DNA of 64,000 nt from Bullifex porci (lineage in GTDB: Bacteria > Spirochaetota > Spirochaetia > Sphaerochaetales > Sphaerochaetaceae). The translations under genes and the position numbers were made by a program. The notes under the pieces are model-generated. The model ran no database searches. It was given only the letters and a program-made list of their open reading frames with translations, and was not told the origin of the DNA. The stretch lies in assembly GCF_009695635.1 (NCBI RefSeq), contig NZ_VUNN01000002.1, positions 62,001-126,000 of the forward strand, read 5' to 3'. Below are positions 9,850-19,588 of the stretch, piece after piece (positions within the stretch are counted from its first letter, which is position 1; each line of letters opens with the position of its first letter).

Positions 9850-11040
9850 ATGGCAAAGGAAAAATTCGAGAGAACCAAGCCACACGTAAACGTAGGTACT
9901 ATTGGTCACGTAGACCATGGTAAGACCACTCTCACAGCTGCTATCACAGCACACTGTGCTAGAATGTTCGGTGATAAGGCTCTTGCTTACGATGCAATTG
10001 ATAACGCACCAGAAGAAAAAGCTCGTGGTATCACCATCAACACAAGACACGTAGAGTATCAGTCAAAGAACCGCCACTATGCACACGTAGACTGCCCGGG
10101 CCACGCTGACTACATCAAGAACATGATTACAGGTGCTGCTCAGATGGATGGCGCTATCATCGTAGTTGCTGCTACAGATGGTGCAATGGCTCAGACAAAG
10201 GAACACATCCTCCTCGCTAGACAGGTTGGTGTACCATGTATCATCGTATTCATCAACAAGTGCGATCAGGTTGACGATCCTGAACTTATCGACCTCGTTG
10301 AAGAAGAAATGAGAGACCTTCTCACAGAGTATGGTTTCGATGGTGCTAACTGCCCAGTTATTAGAGGTAGTGCTTACCAGGCAATGACAAACCCAGACGA
10401 TCCAGCTGCTACAAAGTGTATTGACGAACTTCTTGATGCAATGGATGCTTACATCCCACTCCCAGAGAGAGCAGTTGATAAGCCATTCTTAATGCCTATC
10501 GAAGATATCTTCTCAATCTCAGGTCGTGGTACTGTAGTAACAGGTAGAGTTGAATCTGGTGTTATCCATGTTAACGATCCAGTATCTATCGTAGGTATCA
10601 AGGAAACTAAGGATTCTGTTGTAACTGGTGTTGAAATGTTCAACAAGCTCCTCGATGAAGGTCAGGCTGGTGATAACATTGGTGCTCTCCTCAGAGGTGT
10701 TGATAAGAAGGAAGTTGTTCGTGGTCAGGTTCTTGCTAAGCCAAAGTCAATCACACCACACGCAAAGTTCACAGGTACTGTATACGTACTCAGCAAGGAT
10801 GAAGGTGGTAGACACTCCCCATTCTTCTCAGGTTACAGACCTCAGTTCTATTTCAGAACAACTGATATCACAGGTACAGTTACACTTCCAGCAGGTAAGG
10901 AAATGGTAATGCCAGGCGACCACACAGAGATCAACGTAGAGCTCATCCACAAGGTTGCTATGGATAAGGGTCTCCGCTTCGCTATTCGTGAAGGTGGTAG
11001 AACAGTTGCTTCCGGTCAGGTAACTGAGATCCAGGACTGA
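9850..11040 (+). CDS. tuf: Elongation factor Tu
   Basis: GTPase that brings aminoacyl-tRNA to the ribosome; 396 residues. The start at 9850 gives the universal [21 protein letters not shown]-terminus and lies 5 bases after AAGGAGG; an in-frame ATG at 9829 would add seven unrelated residues and sits inside a hairpin loop. The G1 motif GHVDHGKT is at residues 19-26, with DCPGH and NKCD following; the beta-barrel domains 2 and 3 are intact. It is the first gene of the ribosomal superoperon, directly ahead of rpsJ as in Treponema, with a 12-bp hairpin between them. Confidence 0.99.
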   Translation: MAKEKFERTKPHVNVGTIGHVDHGKTTLTAAITAHCARMFGDKALAYDAIDNAPEEKARGITINTRHVEYQSKNRHYAHVDCPGHADYIKNMITGAAQMDGAIIVVAATDGAMAQTKEHILLARQVGVPCIIVFINKCDQVDDPELIDLVEEEMRDLLTEYGFDGANCPVIRGSAYQAMTNPDDPAATKCIDELLDAMDAYIPLPERAVDKPFLMPIEDIFSISGRGTVVTGRVESGVIHVNDPVSIVGIKETKDSVVTGVEMFNKLLDEGQAGDNIGALLRGVDKKEVVRGQVLAKPKSITPHAKFTGTVYVLSKDEGGRHSPFFSGYRPQFYFRTTDITGTVTLPAGKEMVMPGDHTEINVELIHKVAMDKGLRFAIREGGRTVASGQVTEIQD

Positions 11041-11054
11041 TTAGTTTTTTATAG

Positions 11055-11083
11055 CTTGTCGGGGTCAAGAGACCCCAGACAAG
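11055..11083 (+). promoter_or_regulatory. Strong hairpin between tuf and rpsJ
   Basis: CTTGTCGGGGTC (11055-11066) pairs with GACCCC-A-GACAAG (11071-11083), twelve base pairs with one bulged A and an AAGA loop. The following ATTAGATTTTTGG has only a weak T-run, so partial termination or 3'-end protection of tuf mRNA is more likely than full termination. Confidence 0.75.
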
Positions 11084-11108
11084 ATTAGATTTTTGGAGAT
11101 TTTTGAAA

Positions 11109-11417
11109 ATGGCTAATGAAAGAATTCGTGTAAAACTCAGAGGCTTTGATGTTGAACTCGTTGAGCAGAGCTCAAAAAGTATTGTTTCAACAGTTGTTAA
11201 AGCCGGTGCAAAAGTATCCGGTCCAGTGCCTCTTCCAACACGTATCAATAAGTATACTGTCTTGAGATCACCTCATGTAAATAAGAAGGCTCGCGAACAG
11301 TTCGAGATGAGAACACACAAGAGATTGATTGACATTTTGGAGCCTACACCAAAGGTTGTGGAAGCCCTTATGAAACTCGAACTCCCAGCTGGTGTGGACG
11401 TTGAAATTAAACAGTGA
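11109..11417 (+). CDS. rpsJ: 30S ribosomal protein S10
   Basis: S10 of the small-subunit head, also NusE in antitermination; 102 residues from ATG at 11109, which lies 9 bases after GGAGA. A TTG two codons earlier would leave only 3 bases of spacing. Conserved parts are [37 protein letters not shown] and [15 protein letters not shown]. It opens the S10 cluster proper, with rplC 16 bp downstream. Confidence 0.97.
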   Translation: MANERIRVKLRGFDVELVEQSSKSIVSTVVKAGAKVSGPVPLPTRINKYTVLRSPHVNKKAREQFEMRTHKRLIDILEPTPKVVEALMKLELPAGVDVEIKQ

Positions 11418-11433
11418 GAAGTTGAGGTAAGAG

Positions 11434-12054
11434 ATGTTAGGGCTTATCGGCAAAAAAATAGGAATGACACAGGTATTTGATGCTAAAGGCGTTTTAACTC
11501 CTGTGACAGTAATTAAAATAGAGGACAATGTTGTTGTTGCTAACAGAACAGAGGAGAAGAATGGTTACTCCGCAGCTGTTTTGGCTACAGGCGACATGAA
11601 GAAAGACCGTGCTTCAAAGCCATATGCTGGTCAATTTGGTGAAGTTTGTGATCCAAAGAAGACTGTTATGGAAATGAGAGATTTTGACTCTGATGTCAAA
11701 GTCGGTGATGTACTCGGTGTAGATATGTTTAAGGATATTGCTTTCGTCGACGTAACTGGTACTTCTAAAGGTAAGGGTTACCAGGGCGGTATGAAGCGTT
11801 ATGGTTTCGGTGGTGGTCGTGCAACTCACGGTTCTAAGTTCCACAGAGATCTTGGTGGTACAGCAATGTCATCAACACCTTCCCGTACTTTTAAGGGTCA
11901 CAGAATGGCCGGTCATATGGGAAATGAGAAGACCACAGTTCAGAACTTGAAAGTGGTTGCAGTTGACAGTGAAATGCAGGTTCTCATGGTTAAGGGTGCT
12001 ATCCCAGGACCTACTCAGAGTACTGTCATCGTTAGAAAAGCGATTAAGAAGTAG
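11434..12054 (+). CDS. rplC: 50S ribosomal protein L3
   Basis: L3 reaches into the peptidyl-transferase centre and nucleates 50S assembly; 206 residues. The signature region [26 protein letters not shown] and the following [17 protein letters not shown] carry the loop near 23S helix 90 and the glutamine that PrmB methylates in other bacteria. GAGG lies 6 bases before the ATG. The stop codon shares its last base with an upstream in-frame GTG of rplD, so the two genes are close-coupled. Confidence 0.98.
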   Translation: MLGLIGKKIGMTQVFDAKGVLTPVTVIKIEDNVVVANRTEEKNGYSAAVLATGDMKKDRASKPYAGQFGEVCDPKKTVMEMRDFDSDVKVGDVLGVDMFKDIAFVDVTGTSKGKGYQGGMKRYGFGGGRATHGSKFHRDLGGTAMSSTPSRTFKGHRMAGHMGNEKTTVQNLKVVAVDSEMQVLMVKGAIPGPTQSTVIVRKAIKK

Positions 12055-12065
12055 TGGAGCGACAT

Positions 12066-12695
12066 ATGGAAGCAAAAGTTTATTCAACATCAGCTAAAGA
12101 GATCCGCACTGTCGAGCTCAATGAGGAAGTCTTCGCAAGAGAGGTTTCTGATGGTGCTATCTATTATGCTGTAAAAAACGAACTCGCTAACCGTCGTGTT
12201 GGCACTGCATGCACAAAGACACGTGCTGAAGTAAACTACAGCAATACAAAGCCTTTCAAGCAGAAGGGTACAGGAAGCGCTCGTCGCGGTGATAAGAAGT
12301 CCCCAGTAATGGTTGGCGGTGGTACAATCTTTGGACCAAAACCACGCGATTACTCCTACACAACACCAAAGAAGGTTAAGCGTCTTGCTTATAAGAGTCT
12401 TTTAAGTCTTGGTGTACAGGAAGACCGCCTTGTAGTAGTTGAGGATTTCACTAGCGAGAATGGTAAGACTAAAGATCTTGCTCAGATCATGAAAGCATTT
12501 GAGACAGAGAACCAGAGAACAGTTATTGTTATGAAGGATGATGATGCAATGATTCGTCGTTCAGCAAGAAACATTCCTTACTTACATGTTCTTGCTTATG
12601 ACAAGCTTTCCGCTAAAGAGCTTCTTTACGGAAGAAAGATTCTCGTTCTTGAGAGTGCAGCTGTTGAACTTGGTAAGTTCTATGGTGAGAGATAA
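12066..12695 (+). CDS. rplD: 50S ribosomal protein L4
   Basis: L4 (209 residues) lines the exit tunnel with its extended loop: ANRRVGTACTKTRAEV followed by the KPFKQKGTGSARRGDKKSP segment is visible. In E. coli L4 represses its own S10 operon by acting on the leader. ATG at 12066 is preferred because GGAG lies 6 bases upstream; an in-frame GTG at 12054 overlaps the rplC stop. The neighbour rplW begins within 11 bases of the stop. Confidence 0.96.
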   Translation: MEAKVYSTSAKEIRTVELNEEVFAREVSDGAIYYAVKNELANRRVGTACTKTRAEVNYSNTKPFKQKGTGSARRGDKKSPVMVGGGTIFGPKPRDYSYTTPKKVKRLAYKSLLSLGVQEDRLVVVEDFTSENGKTKDLAQIMKAFETENQRTVIVMKDDDAMIRRSARNIPYLHVLAYDKLSAKELLYGRKILVLESAAVELGKFYGER

Positions 12696-12706
12696 GGGTG
12701 AGTAAG

Positions 12707-13009
12707 ATGAGAGCAGATCAAGTAATCATTGAACCAATTGTGAGCGAAAAATCTACTATCGCTCGTGAGAATGAATGCAAGAAGTATACTTTCCGCGTTG
12801 ATCCACAGGCTAATAAGTTTGAGATCATGGCTGCTGTGAAGGAAATCTTCAAAGTAGAAGTTCTTTCTTGTAATGTTATGAATATGAAAGGCAAGCCAAA
12901 GTATTCAAGAGGTAAGGGCGGTTACATTAAGGGAACCACAGCTTCTTGGAAGAAGGCTGTCGTAACTTTGGCCAAGGGTCAGTCCATTTCGGCCATTGAA
13001 GGCGTATAA
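12707..13009 (+). CDS. rplW: 50S ribosomal protein L23
   Basis: L23 forms the docking site for trigger factor and SRP at the tunnel exit. From ATG 12707 it has 100 residues beginning [16 protein letters not shown], the family-typical start; a GTG at 12698 in the same frame would add three residues. AAGGG overlapping the rplD stop is the ribosome-binding site. The [27 protein letters not shown] block and the C-terminal [11 protein letters not shown] strand are normal. Confidence 0.94.
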   Translation: MRADQVIIEPIVSEKSTIARENECKKYTFRVDPQANKFEIMAAVKEIFKVEVLSCNVMNMKGKPKYSRGKGGYIKGTTASWKKAVVTLAKGQSISAIEGV

Positions 13010-13023
13010 GGGAGAGGTTAAAA

Positions 13024-13848
13024 ATGGCTTTAAAATCATATAAACCTAATACTCCAGGCCTTCGCCAGAAGACCGTTTTGGTTAACACTGAAATAACAGC
13101 TACTAAGCCAGAGAAGTCACTCACAACCAGCCTTAATAAGACAGCAGGTCGTGATACTTTCGGTAGAATCAGCGTTAGACGCAGAGGCGGCGGTCATAAG
13201 AGAGCTTATCGTGTTATTGACTTTAAGCGTAGCAAGGCTGGCGTACCTGGTGTTGTAAAGACAATTGAATACGATCCAAATAGAAGCGTTAACATCGCTC
13301 TCGTATTCTATGCTGATGGTGAAAAGAGATACATCATCGCACCAAAGGGACTCAAAGTTGGTATGACAGTTGTTGCTGGACCAAATGCACCTCTTACAGT
13401 TGGTAATGCACTTCCACTTAAGAACATCCCACTCGGTCTTCTTGTTCACAACGTAGAGTTAACACTCGGTCGTGGTGGTCAGTTAGTAAGATCAGCTGGT
13501 GTTGGTGCTACAGTCGTTGCTAAGGAAGGTGACTATGTTACACTCCGTCTCCCATCAGGTGAGATGAGAATGGTATTCGGCGAATGCATGGCAACTATTG
13601 GTGAGCTTGGAAATGAAGATCACATGAACGTTTCCCTCGGAAAGGCTGGTGCATCACGTCACCTCGGAAAGAGACCTAAAGTTCGTGGTGTTGTTATGAA
13701 CCCAATCGATCACCCACATGGTGGTGGTGAAGGTAAGACAGCTGCTGGACGTCATCCTGTTACTCCTTGGGGTAAACCTACCAAGGGTGCGAAGACTCGT
13801 TCTAAGAAGAACCCTTCTAACTCATTTATTGTTAAGAAGCGCAAGTAG
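13024..13848 (+). CDS. rplB: 50S ribosomal protein L2
   Basis: L2 is needed for subunit association and peptidyl-transferase assembly; 274 residues, usual length. It carries [18 protein letters not shown] in the N-terminal half and the C-terminal [19 protein letters not shown] segment, including the conserved histidine near the peptidyl-transferase centre. The C-terminus [20 protein letters not shown] is family-typical. A GGGAGAGG Shine-Dalgarno sits in the 14-bp gap after rplW. Confidence 0.98.
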   Translation: MALKSYKPNTPGLRQKTVLVNTEITATKPEKSLTTSLNKTAGRDTFGRISVRRRGGGHKRAYRVIDFKRSKAGVPGVVKTIEYDPNRSVNIALVFYADGEKRYIIAPKGLKVGMTVVAGPNAPLTVGNALPLKNIPLGLLVHNVELTLGRGGQLVRSAGVGATVVAKEGDYVTLRLPSGEMRMVFGECMATIGELGNEDHMNVSLGKAGASRHLGKRPKVRGVVMNPIDHPHGGGEGKTAAGRHPVTPWGKPTKGAKTRSKKNPSNSFIVKKRK

Positions 13849-13860
13849 TAGGAGAAACAA

Positions 13861-14133
13861 ATGGCAAGGTCAATTAAGAAAGGCCCTTTTGTAGACGAGA
13901 GTCTTCTTAAAAGGGTGGAAGCATCAAATAAAGCTGGTCAGAAGCAAATGATCAAGACTTACTCAAGAAGTAGTGTAATCATCCCAGATATGGTTGGTTT
14001 TACTATCTCAGTTTATAATGGTAAGACATGGATCCCAGTTTTCGTTACTGAAAACCTCGTAGGTCACAAGCTCGGTGAGTTCGCTCCTACACGTGTTTTC
14101 CGTGGCCATGCATCTGACAAGAAGGGTAAATAA
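13861..14133 (+). CDS. rpsS: 30S ribosomal protein S19
   Basis: S19 contacts S13 and the 50S subunit in the head of the small subunit; 90 residues. [19 protein letters not shown] at the start and the [16 protein letters not shown] signature are intact. The start follows AGGAGA, 12 bp after rplB. No anomalies. Confidence 0.98.
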   Translation: MARSIKKGPFVDESLLKRVEASNKAGQKQMIKTYSRSSVIIPDMVGFTISVYNGKTWIPVFVTENLVGHKLGEFAPTRVFRGHASDKKGK

Positions 14134-14142
14134 TAGGTAAAA

Positions 14143-14508
14143 ATGATGGAAACTAAGAAAGGTTATCAAGCAATTGCTAAGTATTTACTGGTTTCACCTT
14201 CAAAGGTACGTCCTGTTGCTAACTTAGTTAGAGGCAAGGCATATCCAGAAGCTGTAGCCATTCTTGAAGCAATGCCACAGAAAGGCGCTCGCCTTATTCT
14301 GAAAGTTCTCAAGTCCGCAGGTGCAAACGCTTTAAATACTAACAGAAAGCTAGATGAGGATTCTCTCTATGTAGCAGCTCTATTAGTAGATGACGGTCCA
14401 CGTATGAAGAGAGTATGGGCACGTTCCCATGGAAAGCGCGACATCCTCTTAAAGAGAATGTCTCATATTACCGTTGTAGTAGACGAGAAAGTTAAGGTAG
14501 GTAAGTAA
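14143..14508 (+). CDS. rplV: 50S ribosomal protein L22
   Basis: L22 helps to form the nascent-peptide tunnel constriction; 121 residues. The family core SPSKVRPVANLVRGK and the terminal RAHGRAxxI-like segment (WARSHGKRDILLKRMSHITVVV) are visible. Two adjacent ATG codons (14143, 14146) are possible; the first is used here. The stop TAA overlaps the rpsC start by one base (TAATG), implying translational coupling. Confidence 0.96.
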   Translation: MMETKKGYQAIAKYLLVSPSKVRPVANLVRGKAYPEAVAILEAMPQKGARLILKVLKSAGANALNTNRKLDEDSLYVAALLVDDGPRMKRVWARSHGKRDILLKRMSHITVVVDEKVKVGK

Positions 14509-15209
14509 TGGGACAGAAAGTTAATCCAATAGGACTTAGACTTGGTGTAAACAAGACATGGAAGTCAAAGTGGTATGTAGACCCAAGGGAATACGCTGAC
14601 ACTCTCCATGAGGATCTCGTATTAAGAAAGGCACTTCTCGCATGCCCTGAAGTACAGGGTGCAGATATTGCAGATGTTGAGATTGTTCGTAAGCCACAGC
14701 GCATTACACTCGTTATCGCAACAGCTCGTCCTGGTATCATTATTGGTGCTAAGGGTGCTAACGTTGAGAAGATTGGCGAAGCAATGCAGAAGCTTACAGA
14801 TAAGAAGGTTCAGATCAAGATCAAAGAGATCAAGAAGCCTGAAGTTGATGCTCAGATTATCGCTCTCTCAGTTGCTAAGCAGCTCGAGAATAGAGGTGCT
14901 TTCCGCCGTGTAATGAAGAACTGTGTTTCACGTGCTATTGCTGGTGGTGCTCAGGGTATTAAGATTAAGTGCTCAGGACGTCTCGGTGGTGCTGAAATCG
15001 CTCGTTCAGAGTGGATGAAGGAAGGTCGTGTACCTCTCCACACTCTCCGCTCAGATATCGACTACGGTTTTGCTACTGCTAACACATCTTTCGGTGCTAT
15101 CGGTATCAAGGTTTGGGTCTTCAACGGCGAGATTTATGATCACGCATCTAATGAAGAGGATGCAGGCGGTGTTCTCAAGAAGAAGACCGATGATGCTTCA
15201 AGGAGTTAA
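14508..15209 (+). CDS. rpsC: 30S ribosomal protein S3
   Basis: S3 forms part of the mRNA entry channel and its helicase site; 233 residues. It has MGQKVNPIGLRLG at the start, a type II KH domain with the GxxG loop (IIIGAKGANVEKI, about residues 76-88), and the C-terminal domain with GGAEIARSEWMKEGRVPLHTLR. The acidic-basic tail after residue 215 is variable in the family. It begins on the rplV stop codon. Confidence 0.98.
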   Translation: MGQKVNPIGLRLGVNKTWKSKWYVDPREYADTLHEDLVLRKALLACPEVQGADIADVEIVRKPQRITLVIATARPGIIIGAKGANVEKIGEAMQKLTDKKVQIKIKEIKKPEVDAQIIALSVAKQLENRGAFRRVMKNCVSRAIAGGAQGIKIKCSGRLGGAEIARSEWMKEGRVPLHTLRSDIDYGFATANTSFGAIGIKVWVFNGEIYDHASNEEDAGGVLKKKTDDASRS

Positions 15210-15212
15210 GTC

Positions 15213-15629
15213 ATGCTTAGTCCAAAGAGAATTAAATACAGAAAAAAGCAGCGCGGTACTCGTGATGCAGTTGCTCACAGAGGCAACACACTGGCATTTG
15301 GTGAATATGGCCTCATGGCTACAGAGCCACTTTGGATCACCAACCGTCAGATTGAGGCTGCCCGTGTCGCTATGACACGTCACGTAAAGCGTGGTGGTAA
15401 AGTCTGGATCCGTATCTTCCCTGATATGCCTTACACAAAGAAACCTGCTGAAACAAGACAGGGTAATGGTAAGGGCGCTCCAGAAGGATGGGTAGCAGTT
15501 GTTAAGACAGGTGCAATTATGTTTGAGATGGGCGGTGTCGATGAGACTCTCGCAAGAGAAGCTCTTCAGCTTGCAGCATCCAAGCTCCCAATTAAGACAA
15601 AGTTTGTTTCAAGAGCTGCACAGGAGTAA
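15213..15629 (+). CDS. rplP: 50S ribosomal protein L16
   Basis: L16 positions tRNA in the A site of the 50S subunit; 138 residues. [44 protein letters not shown] and the [15 protein letters not shown] segment, which contains the hydroxylated arginine region of other bacteria, are all present. The Shine-Dalgarno AAGGAG lies inside the end of rpsC; the gap is 3 bp. Confidence 0.98.
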   Translation: MLSPKRIKYRKKQRGTRDAVAHRGNTLAFGEYGLMATEPLWITNRQIEAARVAMTRHVKRGGKVWIRIFPDMPYTKKPAETRQGNGKGAPEGWVAVVKTGAIMFEMGGVDETLAREALQLAASKLPIKTKFVSRAAQE

Positions 15630-15639
15630 GGAGTAGAAA

Positions 15640-15846
15640 ATGAAAAAGAACATTAAGAAAATGAACTACGCCGAGCTTTGTGCAGAGCGTGATAAGTTAA
15701 GAAAGGAACTTTTCAATCTTAGAATGCAGAAGGTCCTTGGTCACATTGACAACCCTCTCGCACTTAGAACAGTAAAGAGAGACGTTGCACGCTTGAACAC
15801 ACTTATTCACCAAGCAGATATTGGCATTGCCAAGGCATCTAAGTAG
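15640..15846 (+). CDS. rpmC: 50S ribosomal protein L29
   Basis: L29 sits at the tunnel exit beside L23; 68 residues. The central [34 protein letters not shown] is the L29 signature. The N-terminus has a short lysine-rich extension (MKKNIKK). AAGGAG precedes the ATG. It is followed 11 bp later by rpsQ in standard order. Confidence 0.97.
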   Translation: MKKNIKKMNYAELCAERDKLRKELFNLRMQKVLGHIDNPLALRTVKRDVARLNTLIHQADIGIAKASK

Positions 15847-15857
15847 AGAGGCTAGAA

Positions 15858-16109
15858 ATGGAAGCTAGAAAGAAATCTTTTAACGGTATTGTAGTGAGCG
15901 ACAAGATGGACAAGACCATCGTTGTTGAGGTTACCAATAGAACCCTTCACCCTCTCTACAAGAAGTACGTTAACAGTACTAAGAAGATCAAGGCTCATGA
16001 CGAGAAGAATGATGCTCATGTAGGCGACACAGTAACAGTAGTAGAGTGTCGTCACCTCAGCAAGGACAAGTGCTGGAGACTTGAGAAGATCGTCGAAAGA
16101 GCACGCTAA
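15858..16109 (+). CDS. rpsQ: 30S ribosomal protein S17
   Basis: S17 is an OB-fold primary binder of 16S rRNA; 83 residues. [16 protein letters not shown] near the N-terminus, HPLYKKYV and [30 protein letters not shown] match the family from end to end. GAGG precedes the ATG at normal distance. Confidence 0.98.
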   Translation: MEARKKSFNGIVVSDKMDKTIVVEVTNRTLHPLYKKYVNSTKKIKAHDEKNDAHVGDTVTVVECRHLSKDKCWRLEKIVERAR

Positions 16110-16120
16110 GGAGAACTGTT

Positions 16121-16486
16121 ATGGTACAGATGCAGACTTATTTGAATGTAGCGGACAACAGTGGTGCAAAGCGTGTGCAGTGCATCAAGGTCCTTGGCGG
16201 TAGCCATAGATATGTTGCTTCAGTAGGCGACATCATCGTAGTTGCTGTTAAGGATGCTCTTCCAAACGGAACTATCAAAAAGGGTGACGTTTTGAAGGCA
16301 GTTATCGTTCGTACAAAGAAGGAATACCGCAGACCTGACGGTACCTATATCAGGTTCGATGACAACGCTTGTGTTATCATCGATGCCAACAATAACCCAC
16401 GCGGAAAGCGTATCTTTGGCCCAGTAGCTCGTGAGCTTCGTGATGGCTATATGAAGATCGTTTCACTCGCACCGGAAGTGTTGTAG
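16121..16486 (+). CDS. rplN: 50S ribosomal protein L14
   Basis: L14 forms intersubunit bridges and is the RsfS target; 121 residues. [28 protein letters not shown] at the start and [29 protein letters not shown] toward the end are diagnostic. AAGGAG precedes the start. It begins the spc part of the cluster. Confidence 0.98.
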   Translation: MVQMQTYLNVADNSGAKRVQCIKVLGGSHRYVASVGDIIVVAVKDALPNGTIKKGDVLKAVIVRTKKEYRRPDGTYIRFDDNACVIIDANNNPRGKRIFGPVARELRDGYMKIVSLAPEVL

Positions 16487-16496
16487 GAGAACAGAC

Positions 16497-16796
16497 ATGA
16501 GACTAAAGAAAAACGACACAGTCAAGATTATTGCAGGTAAGGATAAAGGCAAGATCGGTAAGATTGTGAAGATCGACCCAGAAACCGAAAGGGTTATCGT
16601 CCAGGGCGCTAACATGGTTTCAAAGACCATGAAAAAGAAGAGCCAGCAGGATAAGGGCGGTATCATGGTAGTTGAAGCTCCGATTCATGTTTCTAACGTT
16701 GCTTTAGTAAGCAAGGATAAGGAATCTAAGATCGGATACAAGCTTGATAACGATAAAAAAGTTCGTTATGCAAAAAAGACAGGTGAGGTACTCTAA
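16497..16796 (+). CDS. rplX: 50S ribosomal protein L24
   Basis: L24 is an assembly initiator with an N-terminal KOW motif ([18 protein letters not shown], residues about 10-27); 99 residues. [32 protein letters not shown] follows as in other L24 proteins. The Shine-Dalgarno AGGAG overlaps the rplN stop region, and rplE starts 2 bp after its stop. Confidence 0.98.
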   Translation: MRLKKNDTVKIIAGKDKGKIGKIVKIDPETERVIVQGANMVSKTMKKKSQQDKGGIMVVEAPIHVSNVALVSKDKESKIGYKLDNDKKVRYAKKTGEVL

Positions 16797-16798
16797 AA

Positions 16799-17353
16799 AT
16801 GGCTGATAAATTTATCCCTAATTTCAAAGTTAAGTACACTGAAACAGTTGCACCTGAGCTCTTAAAGGAGTTCGGTTACTCATCTGTCATGCAAATCCCA
16901 GCTATTGAGAAGATCACACTTTCTGTTGGTGTTGGTGAAGCAACAACTAACAAAAAGCTTCTTGATGCAGCTGTAAAGGAACTCGAGCAGATTTCTGGCC
17001 AGCATGTTGTAAAGACAAGAGCTAGAAAGTCAATCGCTAACTTCAAGGTTAGAGAGGGACAGGAAATTGGTGCTATGGTTACACTCAGAGGTGATAACAT
17101 GTGGTACTTCCTCGAGAGACTCATCAGCATCGCACTTCCTCGTGTCAAGGACTTCAAGGGTGTAAATCCTAATGCATTCGATGGACACGGAAACTACTCA
17201 CTCGGTATCACAGAACAGATTATCTTCCCAGAAATCGACTTTGATAAAATTGAGAGAGTAAGTGGCCTCAACATTGCAATCGTCACTTCTGCTAAAACTG
17301 ACGAGGAAGCATTTGCCCTGCTTAAGAAGCTCGGCATGCCTTTTGCGAAATAA
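16799..17353 (+). CDS. rplE: 50S ribosomal protein L5
   Basis: L5 binds 5S rRNA and contacts P-site tRNA; 184 residues. [45 protein letters not shown] and [40 protein letters not shown] fit the family end to end. GAGG within the last codons of rplX serves as ribosome-binding site. Confidence 0.98.
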   Translation: MADKFIPNFKVKYTETVAPELLKEFGYSSVMQIPAIEKITLSVGVGEATTNKKLLDAAVKELEQISGQHVVKTRARKSIANFKVREGQEIGAMVTLRGDNMWYFLERLISIALPRVKDFKGVNPNAFDGHGNYSLGITEQIIFPEIDFDKIERVSGLNIAIVTSAKTDEEAFALLKKLGMPFAK

Positions 17354-17365
17354 GGAGCTTAAGTA

Positions 17366-17551
17366 ATGGCAAAGAAGTCTTTAATCGTTAAATGTAATAA
17401 GGACCCAAAATTCAGCACACGTTCTTATAATCGTTGCAGAATTTGTGGACGTCCTCGTGGATATATGCGCAAGTTTGATATGTGCAGAGTTTGTTTCCGC
17501 AAGCTTGCAAGTGAAGGCCAGATCCCTGGCGTTACCAAATCTAGCTGGTAG
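17366..17551 (+). CDS. rpsN: 30S ribosomal protein S14, zinc form (type Z)
   Basis: The short, zinc-binding S14 of 61 residues. CRICGRP and, after 12 residues, CRVCFRKLA give the four zinc ligands of the C+ form. This form is widespread in Gram-positives and spirochaetes; no second zinc-independent copy is seen in the window. AAGGAG precedes the ATG. Confidence 0.98.
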   Translation: MAKKSLIVKCNKDPKFSTRSYNRCRICGRPRGYMRKFDMCRVCFRKLASEGQIPGVTKSSW

Positions 17552-17560
17552 GAGAGAGAT

Positions 17561-17959
17561 ATGGCAGTAAGTGATCCAATTGCTGATATGCTGACTAAGA
17601 TCAGAAATGCTAGTCTGGCTAAGCACGAGAAAGTTGATATTTCAAGTAGCAAGATGAAACTCCAGATCATTAAGATCATGAAGAATGAAGGTTTCATCAA
17701 GAATTTTAAGAAGGTTACAAAGGATAACCAATCAGTTATCAGAGTATACCTTAAGTACGATGATGCTCAGGCACCAGTCATTCATGGTCTTGAGCGTATC
17801 TCCACTCCTGGTCGCCGTGTTTACAGCGGTTACAAGGATATGCCACGTGTCTACAATGGCCATGGTGTTGTGGTAGTCTCTTCTTCAACTGGCGTTATCA
17901 CAGGTAAAAAAGCCTCTGAGAACAAGGTTGGTGGCGAATTGATCTGCACTATCTGGTAA
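17561..17959 (+). CDS. rpsH: 30S ribosomal protein S8
   Basis: S8 nucleates the 30S central domain and in E. coli represses the spc operon; 132 residues. [17 protein letters not shown] at the start and the C-terminal [29 protein letters not shown] are diagnostic. AGGAGAG lies before the ATG, in the 9-bp gap after rpsN. Confidence 0.98.
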   Translation: MAVSDPIADMLTKIRNASLAKHEKVDISSSKMKLQIIKIMKNEGFIKNFKKVTKDNQSVIRVYLKYDDAQAPVIHGLERISTPGRRVYSGYKDMPRVYNGHGVVVVSSSTGVITGKKASENKVGGELICTIW

Positions 17960-17970
17960 GGGAGGAATAA

Positions 17971-18510
17971 ATGTCACGTATTGGTAAATTACCTGTTGCA
18001 ATCCCTGCTGGTGTTAAGGTCACAGTTGCTGATGGATTAATTACAGTAGAAGGTCCAAAAGGCAAGCTCACACAGCCAACTAGATCAGAAGTCGCTATCG
18101 AGGTAAAGGATAACGAAGTCATCGTTACACGTCATGATGACGAGATGGCATCAAGAAGCTGTCACGGACTTTATCGCCAGCTAATCCATAATATGATTAT
18201 TGGTGTAAGTCAGGGCTTTACAAAGGTTCTTGTAATCAATGGTGTAGGTTACAGAGCAGAGCTTAAGGATAATGTTCTTACTCTCAGCCTCGGTTACTCA
18301 ACAATTATCGATTACATCATTCCTGAAGGCATTACAGCTAAGGTCGATGGTACTAAGGTTGCTATCTTCGGTATCGATAAGGCAAAGGTCGGTCAGGTCT
18401 GTGCCGAGATTCGTTCCCTCAGAGCTCCTGAACCTTATAAGGGTAAGGGAATCAAGTATGAAACCGAGAATATCCGCCGCAAGGTTGGTAAGTCCGGTGG
18501 TAAGAAATAA
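17971..18510 (+). CDS. rplF: 50S ribosomal protein L6
   Basis: L6 lies near the factor-binding site; 179 residues made of two similar half-domains. [17 protein letters not shown], the [22 protein letters not shown] centre and the C-terminal [33 protein letters not shown] are typical. GGGAGG precedes the start. Confidence 0.98.
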   Translation: MSRIGKLPVAIPAGVKVTVADGLITVEGPKGKLTQPTRSEVAIEVKDNEVIVTRHDDEMASRSCHGLYRQLIHNMIIGVSQGFTKVLVINGVGYRAELKDNVLTLSLGYSTIIDYIIPEGITAKVDGTKVAIFGIDKAKVGQVCAEIRSLRAPEPYKGKGIKYETENIRRKVGKSGGKK

Positions 18511-18522
18511 GGGGTATAGCAA

Positions 18523-18882
18523 ATGAACAGGATTGTCGATAAAAATCGCAAATTAGCTAAGCGTAAGGCACACATCAGAAAGAGAATTTCTGGTACTCCA
18601 GAAAGACCACGCATGACTGTTTTCAGAAGTAATCTTCATATGTATGTTCAGGTCATCGATGATGTTGCAGGAAAGACTCTTGTCTCTGCTTCTACAGTTG
18701 AAGCTGACCTCAAAGGTCTTAAGAACACAGTTGCTGATGCTACAAAGCTCGGTGAAGTTGTTGGAAAGAGACTTCTTGAGAAGAATATCGATGCAGTAGT
18801 TTTTGATCGTAATGGTTATATCTACCATGGTATCGTAAAGGCTATCGCTGACGGTGCTCGTGCAGCTGGTGTTAAGTTCTAA
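18523..18882 (+). CDS. rplR: 50S ribosomal protein L18
   Basis: L18 binds 5S rRNA with L5; 119 residues. [29 protein letters not shown] and the C-terminal [26 protein letters not shown] are characteristic. AAGGGG lies before the ATG, 12 bp after rplF. Confidence 0.98.
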   Translation: MNRIVDKNRKLAKRKAHIRKRISGTPERPRMTVFRSNLHMYVQVIDDVAGKTLVSASTVEADLKGLKNTVADATKLGEVVGKRLLEKNIDAVVFDRNGYIYHGIVKAIADGARAAGVKF

Positions 18883-18892
18883 GGAGTTTGAT

Positions 18893-19399
18893 ATGGAAAA
18901 AGCTAGAGAAAAAGAAGTTAAAGACGGATACGTAGAAAAACTTATCAAACTCAACCGTGTTGCTAAGGTAGTTAAGGGTGGTAGAAGATTCTCTTTCGCT
19001 GCTCTTGTAGTTGTAGGTTATGGTGACGGTAGAGTAGGTTACGGCTTTGGTAAGGCTAACGACGTAACAGATGCTATTAGAAAGGCAACAGATAAGGCTA
19101 AAGCTAGCCTCATCACAGTACCTTTGAAGGGTAACACAATCCCACACGAAATGCTTGGTAAGTTCAAGAGCGCAAGTGTTCTTGTTCGCCCAGCAGTTCC
19201 TGGTACAGGTGTTATCGCTGGTGGTGCTGTTCGTGCTGTTGCTGATGCAGCTGGAATCAAGGATATGCTTAGTAAGTCTCTTGGTTCTAAGAACTCTATC
19301 AATACTGTAAAGGCTACTTTCGATGCATTTGAAAATCTTTTTGATGCAAAGAAGGTTGCTGCTAACAGAGGCAAATCTTTGAAGGAAATGTGGGGTTAA
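18893..19399 (+). CDS. rpsE: 30S ribosomal protein S5
   Basis: S5 helps translational fidelity; 168 residues from ATG 18893, placed by AAGGAG at 18881-18886. A further-upstream ATG in the same frame lies inside rplR and has no ribosome-binding site. [45 protein letters not shown] is the double-stranded-RNA-binding half; [39 protein letters not shown] is the C-terminal half. Confidence 0.97.
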   Translation: MEKAREKEVKDGYVEKLIKLNRVAKVVKGGRRFSFAALVVVGYGDGRVGYGFGKANDVTDAIRKATDKAKASLITVPLKGNTIPHEMLGKFKSASVLVRPAVPGTGVIAGGAVRAVADAAGIKDMLSKSLGSKNSINTVKATFDAFENLFDAKKVAANRGKSLKEMWG

Positions 19400-19401
19400 T
19401 C

Positions 19402-19587
19402 ATGGCAGAAAAACAGATCAAAATCACACTCATCCATTCAGTTGCAGGCAGTCTTCCAAAGCAGAGAAAGACTGTTAAGGCTCTTGGCCTTGGTAAGATG
19501 CACAGCTCTGTTGTTCATGCTGCAACACCTGCCACTCTCGGTATGGTTCGCACTGTAGCTCACTTAGTAAAAGTTGAGGAGATGTAA
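19402..19587 (+). CDS. rpmD: 50S ribosomal protein L30
   Basis: Small 50S protein of 61 residues. IKITLIHSVAGSLPKQRKTVKALGLGKMHSSVVHAATPATLGMVRTVAHLVKVEE is a full L30 domain with the expected RKTVKALGLGK core. ATG 19402 follows the rpsE stop by 2 bp, with only a weak GGGG as ribosome-binding site, consistent with translational coupling to rpsE. Confidence 0.96.
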   Translation: MAEKQIKITLIHSVAGSLPKQRKTVKALGLGKMHSSVVHAATPATLGMVRTVAHLVKVEEM

Positions 19588-19588
19588 G

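Noticed and set aside
13117-13449. Long antisense ORF inside rplB and similar shadows in other ribosomal genes
   Set aside because: They mirror codon bias of the real genes, lack ribosome-binding sites and have no recognisable domains.
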